DNA of 64,000 bases from a bacterium (GCA_016124195.1 WGOE01000006.1:124001-188000); one strand, 5' to 3'; counted from the first letter of the stretch, positions 1 through 9,336 are shown. A program made the numbers and translations. The notes: generated by a model not told the origin, from the letters alone.

Positions 1-713
1 GCAAGGTGCTTCAGGTCGGCCACATGCTGCGCTTTGACCCGGGCATCCAGTCGGCCCATGACTTTCTGCAAACCGAAATGGGCGAGATCCTGGCGCTGAA
101 GGCCTGGTACTGCGACAGTACCGCGCGCTACACCAACACCGATGCCATCCAGCCTATGCCGCGGATCGGGACCCGCGCCGTCAAGCCGCAGGGCGACCCC
201 AAGGCCAATCTCCAGCGCTATAACATGCTGGCGCATGGTTGCCATCTGCTGGACCTCGCCCGCTATCTGTGCGGCCCGCTCCTGTCGGTCCAGGCCCGCT
301 ATCGCGAGAAATACGGCGCCATGTCCTGGTTCGTCGATGTCGAGTTCCAGAACCGCGCCTTGGGCCATCTGGACCTGACACTGGCCGTGCGGATGGACTG
401 GCACGAGGGCTTCCAGATCTATGGCCAGAACGGCTCGATCACGGCCAATATCCTGAACCCGTGGTATTTCCGTTCCGCCGAGGTCGATATCTTCCGTGAG
501 GCCGATGCCACGACCCACCGCGTACTGGGCGCCGATGGGCATTTCTACCGCCGCCAGCTGGAGGGTTTTGCCGATGTCATCCTGCACGGCCTGCCGATGA
601 CGGGCGCCTCGGTCGAGGATGGTCTGGAATCGGTGCGCGCCATGGTGGCCGTCATGCGCTCGACTGAGACGGGCCTTCCGGTGCGGCTCGCCGATGCGAC
701 GGGGGCGGTCTGA
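1..713 (+). CDS. Gfo/Idh/MocA-family NAD(P)-dependent oxidoreductase, C-terminal part
   Basis: The reading frame is open at the left edge of the window, so the N-terminal Rossmann part with the dinucleotide-binding glycine motif and most of the EKP region lie outside. What remains (about 237 residues) matches the C-terminal alpha/beta domain of the family, with a characteristic run around HGCHLLDLARYLCGP that supplies the catalytic histidine region. The family oxidises or reduces sugars, inositols and sugar acids; the substrate cannot be read from this fragment. The stop is followed after one base by the ATG of a sugar isomerase/epimerase-like gene, so the two are probably one catabolic operon. 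Confidence 0.8.
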   Translation, partial: KVLQVGHMLRFDPGIQSAHDFLQTEMGEILALKAWYCDSTARYTNTDAIQPMPRIGTRAVKPQGDPKANLQRYNMLAHGCHLLDLARYLCGPLLSVQARYREKYGAMSWFVDVEFQNRALGHLDLTLAVRMDWHEGFQIYGQNGSITANILNPWYFRSAEVDIFREADATTHRVLGADGHFYRRQLEGFADVILHGLPMTGASVEDGLESVRAMVAVMRSTETGLPVRLADATGAV

Positions 714-714
714 C

Positions 715-1545
715 ATGGCGATGGTTCCGGCGATCTTCTCGCGCACCTATGCCACGACCACGGCCGCCCAGACCTTCGCCGCCGTCCGGTCCGACGGCTT
801 TGGCGCGGTGCAGTTCAATCTGTCGAACCTCGGCCTGCCCACCTTGCCCGATGCGTTGCCCGAGGAGCTGGAGACTGTCCGGGCCGAGGCGGATGCCAGG
901 GGCGTCACCCTCTGCGCCCTGTCCGGCACCTGGAACATGGCGCATCCCGACCCCGCCCACCGCAGGGCAATGCGACCGCGCTTTCTGAACGTCCTGCGCG
1001 CGGCCCTTCGGCTGGGCGTGCCCATCGTGACGCTATGCACCGGCTCGCGCGATGCGGGCAACATGTGGGCGGCCCATGCCGACAATGCCTCGCCCGAGGC
1101 CTGGGCCGATCTGCGCGCCGAACTGGCCTGGGCGTTGGAACGTGCCGCCGATGCCGGCCTGCGGCTGGCGATCGAGCCGGAGCCCGCCAATGTGATCTGC
1201 GACGCCCGGGCCGCCCGCCGCCTGCTGGACGAGATGCAGGCGCCGCATCTGGGCATAGTGCTGGACGCCGCCAATCTGATCCCGGCCCACCAGGCCGCCC
1301 GGCAGCCCGCCGTCATGGCCGAGGCGCTGGGTCTCTTGGGCGATGCCCTGCTCCTGGCCCATGCCAAGGACCATGACGCCAGCGGCCGGGTCGTGGCGCC
1401 GGGCGATGGCGTGGTCGATCTGCCGGGCTTTGCGGCGGGGCTTGGCGCGGCGGGGTTTGACGGCCCGCTGATCGGCCACGGCTTCGCGCCGGCCGATGCC
1501 CTCCGCGCGGCCGGGGTCTTGCGTGCCCTTTGCGCCGCCTCATGA
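715..1545 (+). CDS. Sugar phosphate isomerase/epimerase (xylose-isomerase-like TIM barrel)
   Basis: 276 residues. The ATG at 715 lies one base after the upstream dehydrogenase stop and starts the conserved part; the same frame runs further upstream inside the neighbour but with no homologous sequence. TIM-barrel motifs of the AP-endonuclease-2/xylose-isomerase-like family are visible: the metal-ligand glutamate in LAIEPEPANV, an aspartate in GIVLDAANLI, and HAKDHD before a late GHGF segment. Such enzymes interconvert keto-sugars or inositol derivatives and often pair with Gfo/Idh/MocA dehydrogenases, as here. The exact substrate is unknown. Confidence 0.8.
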   Translation: MAMVPAIFSRTYATTTAAQTFAAVRSDGFGAVQFNLSNLGLPTLPDALPEELETVRAEADARGVTLCALSGTWNMAHPDPAHRRAMRPRFLNVLRAALRLGVPIVTLCTGSRDAGNMWAAHADNASPEAWADLRAELAWALERAADAGLRLAIEPEPANVICDARAARRLLDEMQAPHLGIVLDAANLIPAHQAARQPAVMAEALGLLGDALLLAHAKDHDASGRVVAPGDGVVDLPGFAAGLGAAGFDGPLIGHGFAPADALRAAGVLRALCAAS

Positions 1546-1767
1546 CCCGCTTGGCCATATTTCGCACCGGCGACGGGCTGCATCTGGCCTGAAAGCTCGC
1601 CGGGCCAGCCCGTCGCCTTGCCCCCGCGGCAAAGGGCTGCCAAGGACATGCACCTGACGCAGGGTCAAGCCAATGCGCCACATTTCCGCGACCCGCCTTT
1701 CCCATTCGTCCCAGCCGTGCCAATAAGAAGTCAGCTCATTCCCGCGAACCCCGAAAAGGACTGCATC

Positions 1768-2703
1768 ATGACCAGCAAACTTGACCAGCTTCGCAAGATG
1801 ACGGTCGTCGTGGCCGACACCGGCGATCTTGAGGCGGTGCGCCGCCTGGCCCCGCAAGATTGCACGACCAACCCCAGCCTTGTTCTGAAGGCCATGCAAA
1901 GCCCGGCCACGCAGGACCGATTTGCCGCCACCATCGCCCGCCTCAAAGGCCAGCCCGACGCGGTGGCCGCCATCGTGCAGGACCTGACCGTGGGCCTTGG
2001 TGCCGAACTGGCCGCCATCGTGCCGGGCCGAGTCTCGACCGAGGTCGACGCCCGCCTCTCCTTCGACAAGGCCGGCTCCATTGCCAAGGCCCGCGCCATC
2101 ATCGCGGCCTATGACAGGCTTGGCGTGCCCAAGGACCGCATCCTGATCAAGCTCGCCTCGACCTGGGAGGGCATCTCGGCCGCGCGCGAACTGGAGCGCG
2201 AGGGCATCCAGTGCAACCTGACGCTGCTGTTTTCCATGGCGCAGGCCAAGGCCTGTGCCGATGCGGGCGTGTTCCTGATCTCGCCCTTCGTCGGCCGCAT
2301 CACCGACTGGTTCACCAAATCCACCGGCAAGACCTATGCCGCCGAAGAAGACCCCGGTGTGCAGTCGGTGCGCCGCATCTATGACCATTACAAATCCCAC
2401 GGGATCCAGACCGTGGTCATGGGCGCAAGCTTCCGCAATCCTGGCCAGATCGAGGCGCTTGCGGGCTGCGACCGCCTGACCATCTCGCCCGAGCTGATCG
2501 GCAAGCTGGCCGATGACATGGGCGATCTGCCGCGCAAGCTAAGCCCCGGGGCCGCGGGCGCTGCAGCCGCCCCCCTGTCGGAGGCCGATTTCCGCTGGGA
2601 GCATAACGAGGACGCCATGGCCACCGAAAAGCTGGCCGAGGGCATCCGCAATTTCCATGCCGACACGCTGAAGCTCGAAGCGATGGTGGCGGCCAAGCTG
2701 TAA
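1768..2703 (+). CDS. tal: Transaldolase (TalB-type)
   Basis: 311 residues, the usual length for class I TalB-type transaldolase, which moves a dihydroxyacetone unit between sugar phosphates in the non-oxidative pentose phosphate pathway. The Schiff-base lysine is K128 in [12 protein letters not shown], and [12 protein letters not shown] near the N-terminus is the family's signature. The ATG at 1768 is preceded by an AAAAGGA ribosome binding site about 7 bases away; the frame is open further upstream but that part is not family-like. A 223-bp gap separates it from the isomerase gene, so it probably has its own promoter. A short GC hairpin at 2710-2727 follows the stop. Confidence 0.95.
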   Translation: MTSKLDQLRKMTVVVADTGDLEAVRRLAPQDCTTNPSLVLKAMQSPATQDRFAATIARLKGQPDAVAAIVQDLTVGLGAELAAIVPGRVSTEVDARLSFDKAGSIAKARAIIAAYDRLGVPKDRILIKLASTWEGISAARELEREGIQCNLTLLFSMAQAKACADAGVFLISPFVGRITDWFTKSTGKTYAAEEDPGVQSVRRIYDHYKSHGIQTVVMGASFRNPGQIEALAGCDRLTISPELIGKLADDMGDLPRKLSPGAAGAAAAPLSEADFRWEHNEDAMATEKLAEGIRNFHADTLKLEAMVAAKL

Positions 2704-3060
2704 CCCGCGCGCCCCCGCAAGGGGGCGAATGCCGAAGGCACGCGTGGCACGACCGTATATGGCCGGCCAATCCCGGGCTGATCGCAGGCAATCCTTACAG
2801 GCGGCGGCATGTCCGCCGCTTTCCGCCGGCTTAACTGCGAGCCTTGCCCGCCCTGTCAGGCCCGGCTTTGACAGCCTGGCCCTGTGGCCGGCCCATCTGG
2901 ACGCCGCCTCATGCCAGATCGGCGCCGCGGCTGTCGTCCTCGTGCCGAGTTCGCCGCCTCACGCCCGATTTTTCGCAGAAAAATCGTGGATTCCCCCGCG
3001 CGCAATCCGGGCTTAGACTGACCCATGAGTCGCGCAATCCGCGCGCAGAAGGGGATTGTC
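2704..3060. other. Intergenic region with two hairpins
   Basis: No gene is supported in these 357 bases. A GC stem with arms at 2711-2716 and 2721-2726 and a GCAA tetraloop sits directly after the transaldolase stop and may end that transcript, although no T-run follows. A 9-bp AT-rich perfect inverted repeat (arms 2966-2974 and 2978-2986, loop GCA) lies 75 bases upstream of the small basic protein gene. It could be an operator or a short dispersed palindrome. Confidence 0.5.
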
Positions 3061-3186
3061 ATGGCCAAGGGTATGAACAAGCGCAAAGAAGTCAAAAAGC
3101 CCAAGAAAGAGGCCGCCAAGGCGCCGACCACCATCGCCGTGGCCAGCTCAAAGGGCGGGCTCAACGTCAACAAGACCAAAGAGTAA
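3061..3186 (+). CDS. Small basic protein of unknown function (41 aa)
   Basis: 41 residues with 11 lysines and one arginine; the N-terminal half is strongly basic (MNKRKEVKKPKKEAAK) and the rest is uncharged and probably flexible. A clear AAGGGG ribosome binding site at 3049-3054 lies 6 bases before the ATG, which is the main reason to call it a gene. There is no transmembrane segment or signal peptide. The composition suggests nucleic-acid or ribosome contact, but that is inference only. It is convergent with putR, whose stop lies 22 bases away. Confidence 0.6.
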   Translation: MAKGMNKRKEVKKPKKEAAKAPTTIAVASSKGGLNVNKTKE

Positions 3187-3207
3187 GACGGGGCAGGAGG
3201 GGGCGCA

Positions 3208-3663
3208 TCAGCCCCCCTCCTTGACCGCCTCCATCGCGACGTAGGTCGAAGTGCCCGCCACATGCGGCAGGGCCGAGATTCGTTCGGCCAAAACCCTGCG
3301 ATAGGCCTGGATATCTGCCGTCCGTACCTTCAGCAGATAATCGAAGCGGCTGGCGATCATGTGGCATTCCTCGATCTCGGGCACCGTCTGAACCGCCCGG
3401 TTGAAGGCCTGCAGCGCCGCTTCCCGCGTGTCGGCGAGGCGCACCTCGACAAAGGCCACATGGGCCAGCCCCATCCGGACCCGGTCGAGCCGCGCGCCGT
3501 AGCTGCGGATGATCCCCGACTCTTCCAGTCGCTTCATCCGCGCCTGGGTCGGCGTCTTTGACAGGCCGATGCGGCGCGACAATTCGGTGGCGCTGATCCG
3601 CCCCTCCTGCTCCAGAGCGGCGAGGATGGCCTGATCATAGCGATCCAGCGGGTCGTTTGGCAC
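3208..3663 (-). CDS. putR: Lrp/AsnC-family transcriptional regulator, likely PutR activator of putA
   Basis: 151 residues from the GTG at 3663, which has a strong GAAGAAGGGG ribosome binding site 8 bases upstream; an in-frame ATG at 3708 would add 15 residues. The N-terminal winged helix-turn-helix (ISATELSRRIGLSKTPTQARMKR split over helices 2-3) is followed by the RAM ligand-binding domain (ECHMIASRFDYLLKVRT). It is transcribed divergently from putA. In Rhodobacter capsulatus, Agrobacterium and relatives an Lrp-type PutR activates putA in response to proline, and the position here matches. Target and effector are therefore inferred from family and context. Confidence 0.88.
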   Translation of the reverse strand: MPNDPLDRYDQAILAALEQEGRISATELSRRIGLSKTPTQARMKRLEESGIIRSYGARLDRVRMGLAHVAFVEVRLADTREAALQAFNRAVQTVPEIEECHMIASRFDYLLKVRTADIQAYRRVLAERISALPHVAGTSTYVAMEAVKEGG

Positions 3664-3680
3664 AAAACTCACCCCTTCTT

Positions 3681-3744
3681 CAGGCCAAAGGCCTGCATCA
3701 GGCCTCATCTTTGGGCCAATGGCCCATGACAGCCCTGATATGAT
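3681..3744. promoter_or_regulatory. putR-putA divergent control region with palindromes
   Basis: Two perfect inverted repeats lie between the divergent genes: CAGGCC/GGCCTG with a 3-base centre at 3681-3695, and TGGGCCA/TGGCCCA around a single base at 3712-3726. A TATGAT -10-like hexamer is at 3739-3744, 25 bases before the putA ATG, without a good -35. That fits an activator-dependent promoter. The palindromes are candidate PutR sites; this is inferred from position and symmetry. Confidence 0.4.
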
Positions 3745-3768
3745 GGTGCAAATCGCAGGGGATGCAAG

Positions 3769-6700
3769 ATGTCGTCAGCCACAGCCCGAATTTCCACCCG
3801 GTCGCAGGACGCCTGGGACCGCATTCAACATGGCTCCCTCGCCGACGAGGCCACCCTCGTCGCGCAAAACCTCGCCGCCGTGCGGCTCGATGCCGGTGCG
3901 CGCGCGGCCATCAGCGCCCATGCCGCCCGTCTGGTGGCCGCCATCCGCGGATCGGCCAAGCCCGGCCTGATGGAGGTCTTCCTCGCCGAATACGGCCTGT
4001 CGACCGACGAGGGCATCGCCCTCATGTGTCTGGCCGAGGCGTTGTTGCGCGTGCCCGATGCCCCCACGATGGACGCCCTGATCGAGGACAAGATCGCCCC
4101 GTCGGACTGGGGCCGCCATCTGGGGCGGTCTTCCTCCAGCCTGGTGAACGCCTCGACCTGGGCGCTGATGCTGACCGGGCGCGTGCTGGACGACCGCGAG
4201 CCCGGCGTGGTGGGCCATCTGCGCGCCGCCGTGCGCCGCCTGGGCGAGCCGGTGATCCGCACCGCCGTCACCCGCGCCATGAAGGAAATGGGCCGCGCCT
4301 TCGTTCTGGGCGAAACCATCGACGCCGCGATGGAGCGCGCCCGCGAGGCCGAGGCCAAGGGCTATACCTACAGCTATGACATGCTGGGCGAGGCGGCCCG
4401 CACCGAGGCCGACGCGCACCGCTACCATCTGTCCTATAGCCGCGCCATCACCGCCATCGCCCGCGCCGCGACCAAGGGCAATGTACGCGCCAATCCCGGC
4501 ATCTCGGTCAAGCTCTCGGCCCTGCATCCGCGCTACGAAGTGGCCAGGCGGGCGCAGGTGATGGACGAACTGGTGCCGCGCGTCCGCGCCCTCGCAGGGC
4601 TTGCCCGCGCGGCGGGGCTGGGCCTGAACATCGACGCCGAAGAGGCCGACCGGCTGGAACTGTCGCTTCAGGTGATCGAGGCGGTCCTGTCGGACCCCAG
4701 CCTCAGGGGCTGGGACGGCTTCGGCGTGGTGGTGCAGGCCTATGGCCGCCGGTCCGGCGCCGTGATCGACTGGATCTACGACCTCGCCACGTGGCTTGAC
4801 CGCAAGATCATGCTGCGGCTGGTCAAGGGTGCCTATTGGGACAGCGAGATCAAGCGCGCCCAGACCCTCGGCATGCCGTCCTTCCCGGTCTTCACCCGCA
4901 AGCAGGGCACCGATGCCAGCTATCTGGCCAATGCCCGCAAGCTTCTGGGCATGACCGACCGGATCTATCCGCAATTCGCCACCCACAACGCCCATACCGT
5001 GGCCGCCGTCCTGCATCTTGCCGCCGAGATCGGCACCACGACCGAAGCCTTCGAATTCCAGCGCCTGCATGGCATGGGCGAAAGGCTGCATGACATCGTG
5101 CTGAGCGAAAGTGCCGCGCGCTGCCGGATCTATGCGCCGGTAGGGGCGCACCGCGACCTTCTGGCCTATTTGGTGCGCCGCCTGCTGGAGAACGGCGCCA
5201 ATTCCAGCTTCGTGCATCAGATCGTCAATGCCGAACTGACGCCCGAACGGGTGGCGGCCTGTCCCCTGACCCAGCTCGAGGCGATGGACCCGGTCAGCCA
5301 CGCCATCCGCCCCGGCACCGATCTGTTCCTGCCGCGCCGGAACTCGGGCGGCTTCGATCTGACCGACGCGGGCGACCTGGCCCGGATCGAGGCGGCGCGC
5401 GCGCCCTGGCGCACCACAATCTTCGAGGCCGCGCCGCGCCTGGCCGGCCGGGTCGCAGGGGCCCTGCGGCTTGGCATCGCCAACCCCGCCGATGGCAGCC
5501 TGACCGGACAGGTGCTGACTGCCGGGGCGCCCGATGTGGAAACCGCCCTGCGCCTGGCCGAGCCCTGGGCCGCCGCACCCGACATCCGCGCGCAGATCCT
5601 GCGCCGCGCGGCCGACCTTTACGAGGCTGAATTCGGCCAGATCTTCGCGATCCTCGCGCGGGAGGCGGGCAAGACCCTGCCTGACGCCGTGTCGGAACTG
5701 CGCGAGGCGGTGGATTTCCTGCGCTATTATGCCGAGGGGGCGGCGACGCTGACCGCACCGGCGCGCGGGGTCTTTGCCTGCATCTCGCCCTGGAATTTCC
5801 CTCTGGCGATCTTCACCGGCCAGATTGCGGCCGCGCTGGCCGCGGGCAATGCGGTGCTGGCCAAGCCTGCCGAACAGACCCCGCTGATCGCCACCCTCGC
5901 GGTGGACCTGATGCGCAAGGCCGGCGTGCCGGATACCGCGCTGCAACTTTTGCCGGGCGATGGCAGCGTCGGGGCGGCCCTGACCGCCGACGCGCGGGTG
6001 AAGGGCGTGGCCTTCACCGGCTCGACCGAGACGGCCCTGTTGATCCGCCGCGCCATGGCCGATCATCTGGACCCCTCGGCCCCCCTGATCGCGGAAACCG
6101 GCGGGCTGAACGCGATGATCGTCGACAGCACGGCCCTGCCCGAACAGGCGGTGCGCGACATCATCGCCTCAAGCTTCCAGTCGGCCGGCCAGCGCTGCTC
6201 GGCCCTGCGTTGCCTTTACGTGCAGGACGATGTGGCCCCGGCGGTCCTTCACATGCTGGAAGGCGCGATGGAAAGCCTGACGCTGGGCGATCCCTGGCAG
6301 TTGTCCACCGACCTTGGCCCGGTGATCGACGCCGAGGCCCAGGCCGGCATCGCGGCCTATGTCGCCAAGGCCCGGGCCGAGGGCCGGGTCATCAAGGCAC
6401 TGGCAGCCCCGGCGCAAGGCACCTTCATCGCCCCGACCGTGATCCGCGTCAGGGGCATCGAGGATATGCCGCGGGAAATCTTTGGCCCGGTGCTGCATGT
6501 CGCGACCTTTCCCGCGGGCGGGGTGGGTCGCGTGGTCGCGGCGGTCAATGCCACGGGCTATGGCCTGACCTTCGGCCTGCACTCGCGCATCGACGACCGG
6601 GTGCAAAGCGTGGTGGCCGGAGTCCATGCCGGCAACATCTATGTCAACCGCAACCAGATCGGCGCGGTGGTGGGCAGCCAGCCCTTCGGGGGCGAGGGTC

Positions 6701-7251
6701 TGTCGGGCACCGGTCCCAAGGCGGGCGGGCCGCATTACCTGGCCCGCTTCACGCAAACCCGCGCGCCCTTGGCCGGGGCAGAGGACCGCGCCACGCCCGA
6801 GGCCGAAGTGGCCGGTGCCCTGTCGCTGGTGCCCGCGACCGATCCGGCCTCGGCGCTGGTCCTGCCTGGGCCCACGGGCGAATCCAACCGGCTGACCGCC
6901 CATGCCCGGCCGCCCGTCCTGTGCCTTGGTCCTTCGGCGGCGACGGCGATGGCGCAGGCCGATGCGATCCGCGCGCTCGGCGGCCGCGCGGTCGAGGCGC
7001 CGGGGCTGGACGCTGCGGCCCTTGCGCGGCTTGAGGGCTTTTCGGCGGCGCTCTGGTGGGGCGATGCGGGCGGCGCGCGCGCCCGCGCGCAGGTGCTGGC
7101 GGCGCGTCCCGGCCCCATTCTGCCGCTGGTCGTGGATGCGCCTGACATCGGCCATGCCATGCTGGAACGCCACGTCTGCATCGACACCACGGCCTCGGGC
7201 GGCAATGCCCAGCTTCTGGCCGAAGCCGCCGAGGTCGAGGAGGCCGCATGA
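3769..7251 (+). CDS. putA: Bifunctional proline dehydrogenase / L-glutamate gamma-semialdehyde dehydrogenase
   Basis: 1160 residues. PutA oxidises proline to pyrroline-5-carboxylate with FAD, then the hydrolysed semialdehyde to glutamate with NAD+, passing electrons to the membrane quinone pool. The proline dehydrogenase barrel spans about 190-490 (VKGAYWDSEIKRAQ, FEFQRLHGMGERLHD, and ENGANSSFVHQ for FAD binding). The aldehyde dehydrogenase spans about 570-1010 with general base E776 (AETGG) and catalytic C810 (GQRCSALRC). The last 150 residues are the C-terminal domain of long PutAs. There is no N-terminal ribbon-helix-helix DNA-binding domain, so unlike the E. coli protein it cannot repress its own gene, in agreement with the divergent putR. 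The ATG has CAGGGGA about 6 bases upstream. Confidence 0.96.
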   Translation: MSSATARISTRSQDAWDRIQHGSLADEATLVAQNLAAVRLDAGARAAISAHAARLVAAIRGSAKPGLMEVFLAEYGLSTDEGIALMCLAEALLRVPDAPTMDALIEDKIAPSDWGRHLGRSSSSLVNASTWALMLTGRVLDDREPGVVGHLRAAVRRLGEPVIRTAVTRAMKEMGRAFVLGETIDAAMERAREAEAKGYTYSYDMLGEAARTEADAHRYHLSYSRAITAIARAATKGNVRANPGISVKLSALHPRYEVARRAQVMDELVPRVRALAGLARAAGLGLNIDAEEADRLELSLQVIEAVLSDPSLRGWDGFGVVVQAYGRRSGAVIDWIYDLATWLDRKIMLRLVKGAYWDSEIKRAQTLGMPSFPVFTRKQGTDASYLANARKLLGMTDRIYPQFATHNAHTVAAVLHLAAEIGTTTEAFEFQRLHGMGERLHDIVLSESAARCRIYAPVGAHRDLLAYLVRRLLENGANSSFVHQIVNAELTPERVAACPLTQLEAMDPVSHAIRPGTDLFLPRRNSGGFDLTDAGDLARIEAARAPWRTTIFEAAPRLAGRVAGALRLGIANPADGSLTGQVLTAGAPDVETALRLAEPWAAAPDIRAQILRRAADLYEAEFGQIFAILAREAGKTLPDAVSELREAVDFLRYYAEGAATLTAPARGVFACISPWNFPLAIFTGQIAAALAAGNAVLAKPAEQTPLIATLAVDLMRKAGVPDTALQLLPGDGSVGAALTADARVKGVAFTGSTETALLIRRAMADHLDPSAPLIAETGGLNAMIVDSTALPEQAVRDIIASSFQSAGQRCSALRCLYVQDDVAPAVLHMLEGAMESLTLGDPWQLSTDLGPVIDAEAQAGIAAYVAKARAEGRVIKALAAPAQGTFIAPTVIRVRGIEDMPREIFGPVLHVATFPAGGVGRVVAAVNATGYGLTFGLHSRIDDRVQSVVAGVHAGNIYVNRNQIGAVVGSQPFGGEGLSGTGPKAGGPHYLARFTQTRAPLAGAEDRATPEAEVAGALSLVPATDPASALVLPGPTGESNRLTAHARPPVLCLGPSAATAMAQADAIRALGGRAVEAPGLDAAALARLEGFSAALWWGDAGGARARAQVLAARPGPILPLVVDAPDIGHAMLERHVCIDTTASGGNAQLLAEAAEVEEAA

Positions 7252-7323
7252 CCAACACCCCGCCCTTGACGAGCCGTGGCGCCTGGGCGCAGCTTGCGCC
7301 GGGGCAAGCCGGAAGGGTTACAG

Positions 7324-7704
7324 ATGCGCGGAACCTGTCATTGCGGCGCCGTAGAGCTTGAGGTCGCGCTGAGCGACGGTTTTGCCACGGCGCGGCGCTG
7401 CGATTGTTCGTTCTGCCGGCGGCGCGGGGCGATCGTCGTCTCGGCCCCGCTCTCTGGCGTGCAGATCCTGCGCGGGGCGGACAATCTCACGCTTTATCAA
7501 TGGGGCACCCGGACGGCGCGGCACTGGTTCTGCAAGACCTGCGGCATCTACACCCACCACCAGCGCCGGTCGAACCCCAATGAATACGGGATCAATCTGG
7601 CGATCCTGGCGGGCGTCAACCCGCGCGATCTGGGCGAGGTGCCCTCGGCCGACGGCGTCAATCACCCGGCCGATGCTGTCCGCGCGCCCCTCAAGGGCGC
7701 GTGA
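7324..7704 (+). CDS. GFA-family (glutathione-dependent formaldehyde-activating-like) zinc protein
   Basis: 126 residues. The zinc-ligand cysteines of the GFA fold are all visible: GTCHCGAVELEV at the N-terminus, CDCSFCRRRGA around residues 26-36, and FCKTCGIYTHH near 77. The ATG at 7324 has a GGAAGGG ribosome binding site and starts exactly at the conserved domain. The family is named for formaldehyde/S-hydroxymethylglutathione chemistry, but most members are uncharacterised carbon-sulfur lyase-like proteins. It follows putA after 72 bases and could be read from the same promoter. Confidence 0.85.
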   Translation: MRGTCHCGAVELEVALSDGFATARRCDCSFCRRRGAIVVSAPLSGVQILRGADNLTLYQWGTRTARHWFCKTCGIYTHHQRRSNPNEYGINLAILAGVNPRDLGEVPSADGVNHPADAVRAPLKGA

Positions 7705-7746
7705 CCGCCCCCTTGACGCGGCAGGCGCAGGTGCCACCTTGGCGCA

Positions 7747-8448
7747 ATGATCCCGATCCGCGACCATAACCCATCTGGCATCCAGCCCCGCGTCACGCAG
7801 GGGCTGATCGTGCTGAATGTCGCGATGTTCCTGTACACCCAGCTGATCCTGCAAGGTCAGGCCCAGGCGCAATTCCTGTTCGACTGGAGCCTCATCCCCC
7901 TTCGCCTGCACCTGGGCCTCGCCTGGCTGACCCCGCTCAGTGCCATGTTCCTGCATGGAGGCTGGCTGCATCTGGGCGGCAACATGCTGTTCCTTTGGAT
8001 CTTCGGCGACAATGTCGAGGCGCGGCTGGGCCGCTGGCCCTACCTTGGCTTCTACCTGCTCTGCGGCCTGATCGCGGCGCTGGCCGAGTATCTGCAGGAC
8101 CCTTTCGCCCGGGTTCAGATCCTGGGCGCCTCGGGCGCCATCGCGGGCGTGCTGGGCGCCTATCTGAGGTTCTATCCCCGCGCCCGGGTCGATGTGTTCT
8201 TCTTCTTCCTGATCTTCTGGCGCATCCTGCCCATCCCGGCCTGGGCCGTTCTGGGGGTCTGGATCGGCATGCAGCTCTTTGCCGGGCTATCGCTGGATGC
8301 GCAGCTTGATGGCGTGGCCTATTGGGAACATATCGGAGGCTTCGCGGCAGGCTTTCTGATTGCGCTGCTGATCCGCCCCGCGCCGCCCCCGGCCACCCCC
8401 GGCACCTGGGCGTCCAGCGCTATCCCGAAAGTGCCGCGGCGCCCCTGA
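7747..8448 (+). CDS. Rhomboid-family intramembrane serine protease
   Basis: 233 residues with about six hydrophobic segments. The catalytic pair is present: S129 in LGASGAIAG and H195 in YWEHIGGFAAGF. HGGWLHLGGNMLFLW (residues 70-84) carries the conserved loop-1/TM2 histidine and asparagine. Rhomboids cleave membrane proteins within the bilayer; the substrates are unknown here. The gene is 42 bases after the GFA gene on the same strand and ends 99 bases before the convergent phosphatase gene. Confidence 0.93.
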   Translation: MIPIRDHNPSGIQPRVTQGLIVLNVAMFLYTQLILQGQAQAQFLFDWSLIPLRLHLGLAWLTPLSAMFLHGGWLHLGGNMLFLWIFGDNVEARLGRWPYLGFYLLCGLIAALAEYLQDPFARVQILGASGAIAGVLGAYLRFYPRARVDVFFFFLIFWRILPIPAWAVLGVWIGMQLFAGLSLDAQLDGVAYWEHIGGFAAGFLIALLIRPAPPPATPGTWASSAIPKVPRRP

Positions 8449-8450
8449 AC

Positions 8451-8498
8451 CCTTCATCCAGGCCAAAATACTCTGGGGGTCCGGGGGCGGGCCCCCGG
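8451..8498 (-). terminator. Dispersed terminator-like element (copy 1)
   Basis: Read on the minus strand, a 7-bp GC hairpin (arms 8492-8498 and 8481-8487) is followed by GACCCCCAGAGTATTTT and then GATGAAG. It lies downstream of the minus-strand phosphatase gene. The same hairpin, TATTT and GATGAA order recurs after metR and choV and, in reduced form, after aroQ. Confidence 0.45.
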
Positions 8499-8547
8499 CC
8501 TTGGCCCGCATGTGGTTGCGTTCGGGCGCCGGGTACCGGTCCCTCGG

Positions 8548-9336
8548 TCAGACGTTGCGGATGATCTTGCTGAAGGGATCGAACAGCGCGTCGTTCGAAC
8601 AGATCACCGTGCCGCTGTCGAGGATGTCGGCGCCCTCGCGCACCGCCTCGGCAAAGCCGCCCGCCTCGCGCACAAGGATCAGGCCGGCGGCCATGTCCCA
8701 GACCTGCAACTCGCGCTCCCAGTAGCCGTCGAACCGGCCGGCCGCGACATAGGCAAAGTCGAGCGATGCCGCCCCCCATTGCCGCGACCCGGCGCAGGCC
8801 GGCATCAGGCGGGCCAGATCGGCCACCGTCGCAGGCAGGGTGCGGCGCGCGCTGAACGGGATGCCGGTGGCAAAGATCGCCTCATGCATGTGGCGCCGCC
8901 CCGACACGCGCAGGCGGCGGTCGTTCATCCAGGCGCCGGCACCCTTTTCGGCCACGAACATCTCGTCCTTGGCCGCGTCAAAGATCACGCCGGCCACGAT
9001 TTCGCCCTTGTGCTCCAACGCGATCGAGACCGCCCAATGCGGCAGGCCATGCAGAAAGTTCGTGGTCCCATCCAGAGGGTCGACGATCCAGCGTCGGGTC
9101 GGATCGGCGCCCGGGGTCGAGCCGGTCTCTTCGCCCACCCAGCCATAGGTCGGGCGGCCTTCCATCAGGTCTTCCTTGATCAGGCGTTCCGCTTCGCGGT
9201 CGGCCTTGGTCACGAAGTCGCCCGGCCCCTTGGCAGAGACCTGAAGGTTTTCGACCTCGCGAAAGTCCTTGACCAGGGCGCGGCCCGCCTTGCGGGCGGC
9301 TTTGATCATCAGGTTGAGGTTGGCGCTGCCTTGCAT
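8548..9336 (-). CDS. Inositol monophosphatase family protein (SuhB-like)
   Basis: 262 residues. The Mg2+-dependent phosphatase motifs are intact: GEETGS (about 70-75), DPLDGTTNFLHG (about 88-99) and the C-terminal WDMAAG. The ATG at 9336 has GGAG 7 bases upstream; the frame extends upstream without homology. The family hydrolyses inositol-1-phosphate and related phosphomonoesters, and SuhB also acts in rRNA antitermination in E. coli; which role applies here cannot be told from sequence. It is convergent with the rhomboid gene and divergent from a small unknown gene. Confidence 0.9.
   Translation of the reverse strand: MQGSANLNLMIKAARKAGRALVKDFREVENLQVSAKGPGDFVTKADREAERLIKEDLMEGRPTYGWVGEETGSTPGADPTRRWIVDPLDGTTNFLHGLPHWAVSIALEHKGEIVAGVIFDAAKDEMFVAEKGAGAWMNDRRLRVSGRRHMHEAIFATGIPFSARRTLPATVADLARLMPACAGSRQWGAASLDFAYVAAGRFDGYWERELQVWDMAAGLILVREAGGFAEAVREGADILDSGTVICSNDALFDPFSKIIRNV

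Noticed and set aside
3775-6066. 763-codon minus-strand open frame opposite putA
   Set aside because: It is the antisense shadow of a GC-rich gene with strong codon bias; it shows no domain and covers conserved PutA motifs.
7248-7361. 37-codon frame starting in an ATGA overlap with the putA stop
   Set aside because: Overlaps the well-supported GFA gene start in another frame and has no conserved-looking sequence.
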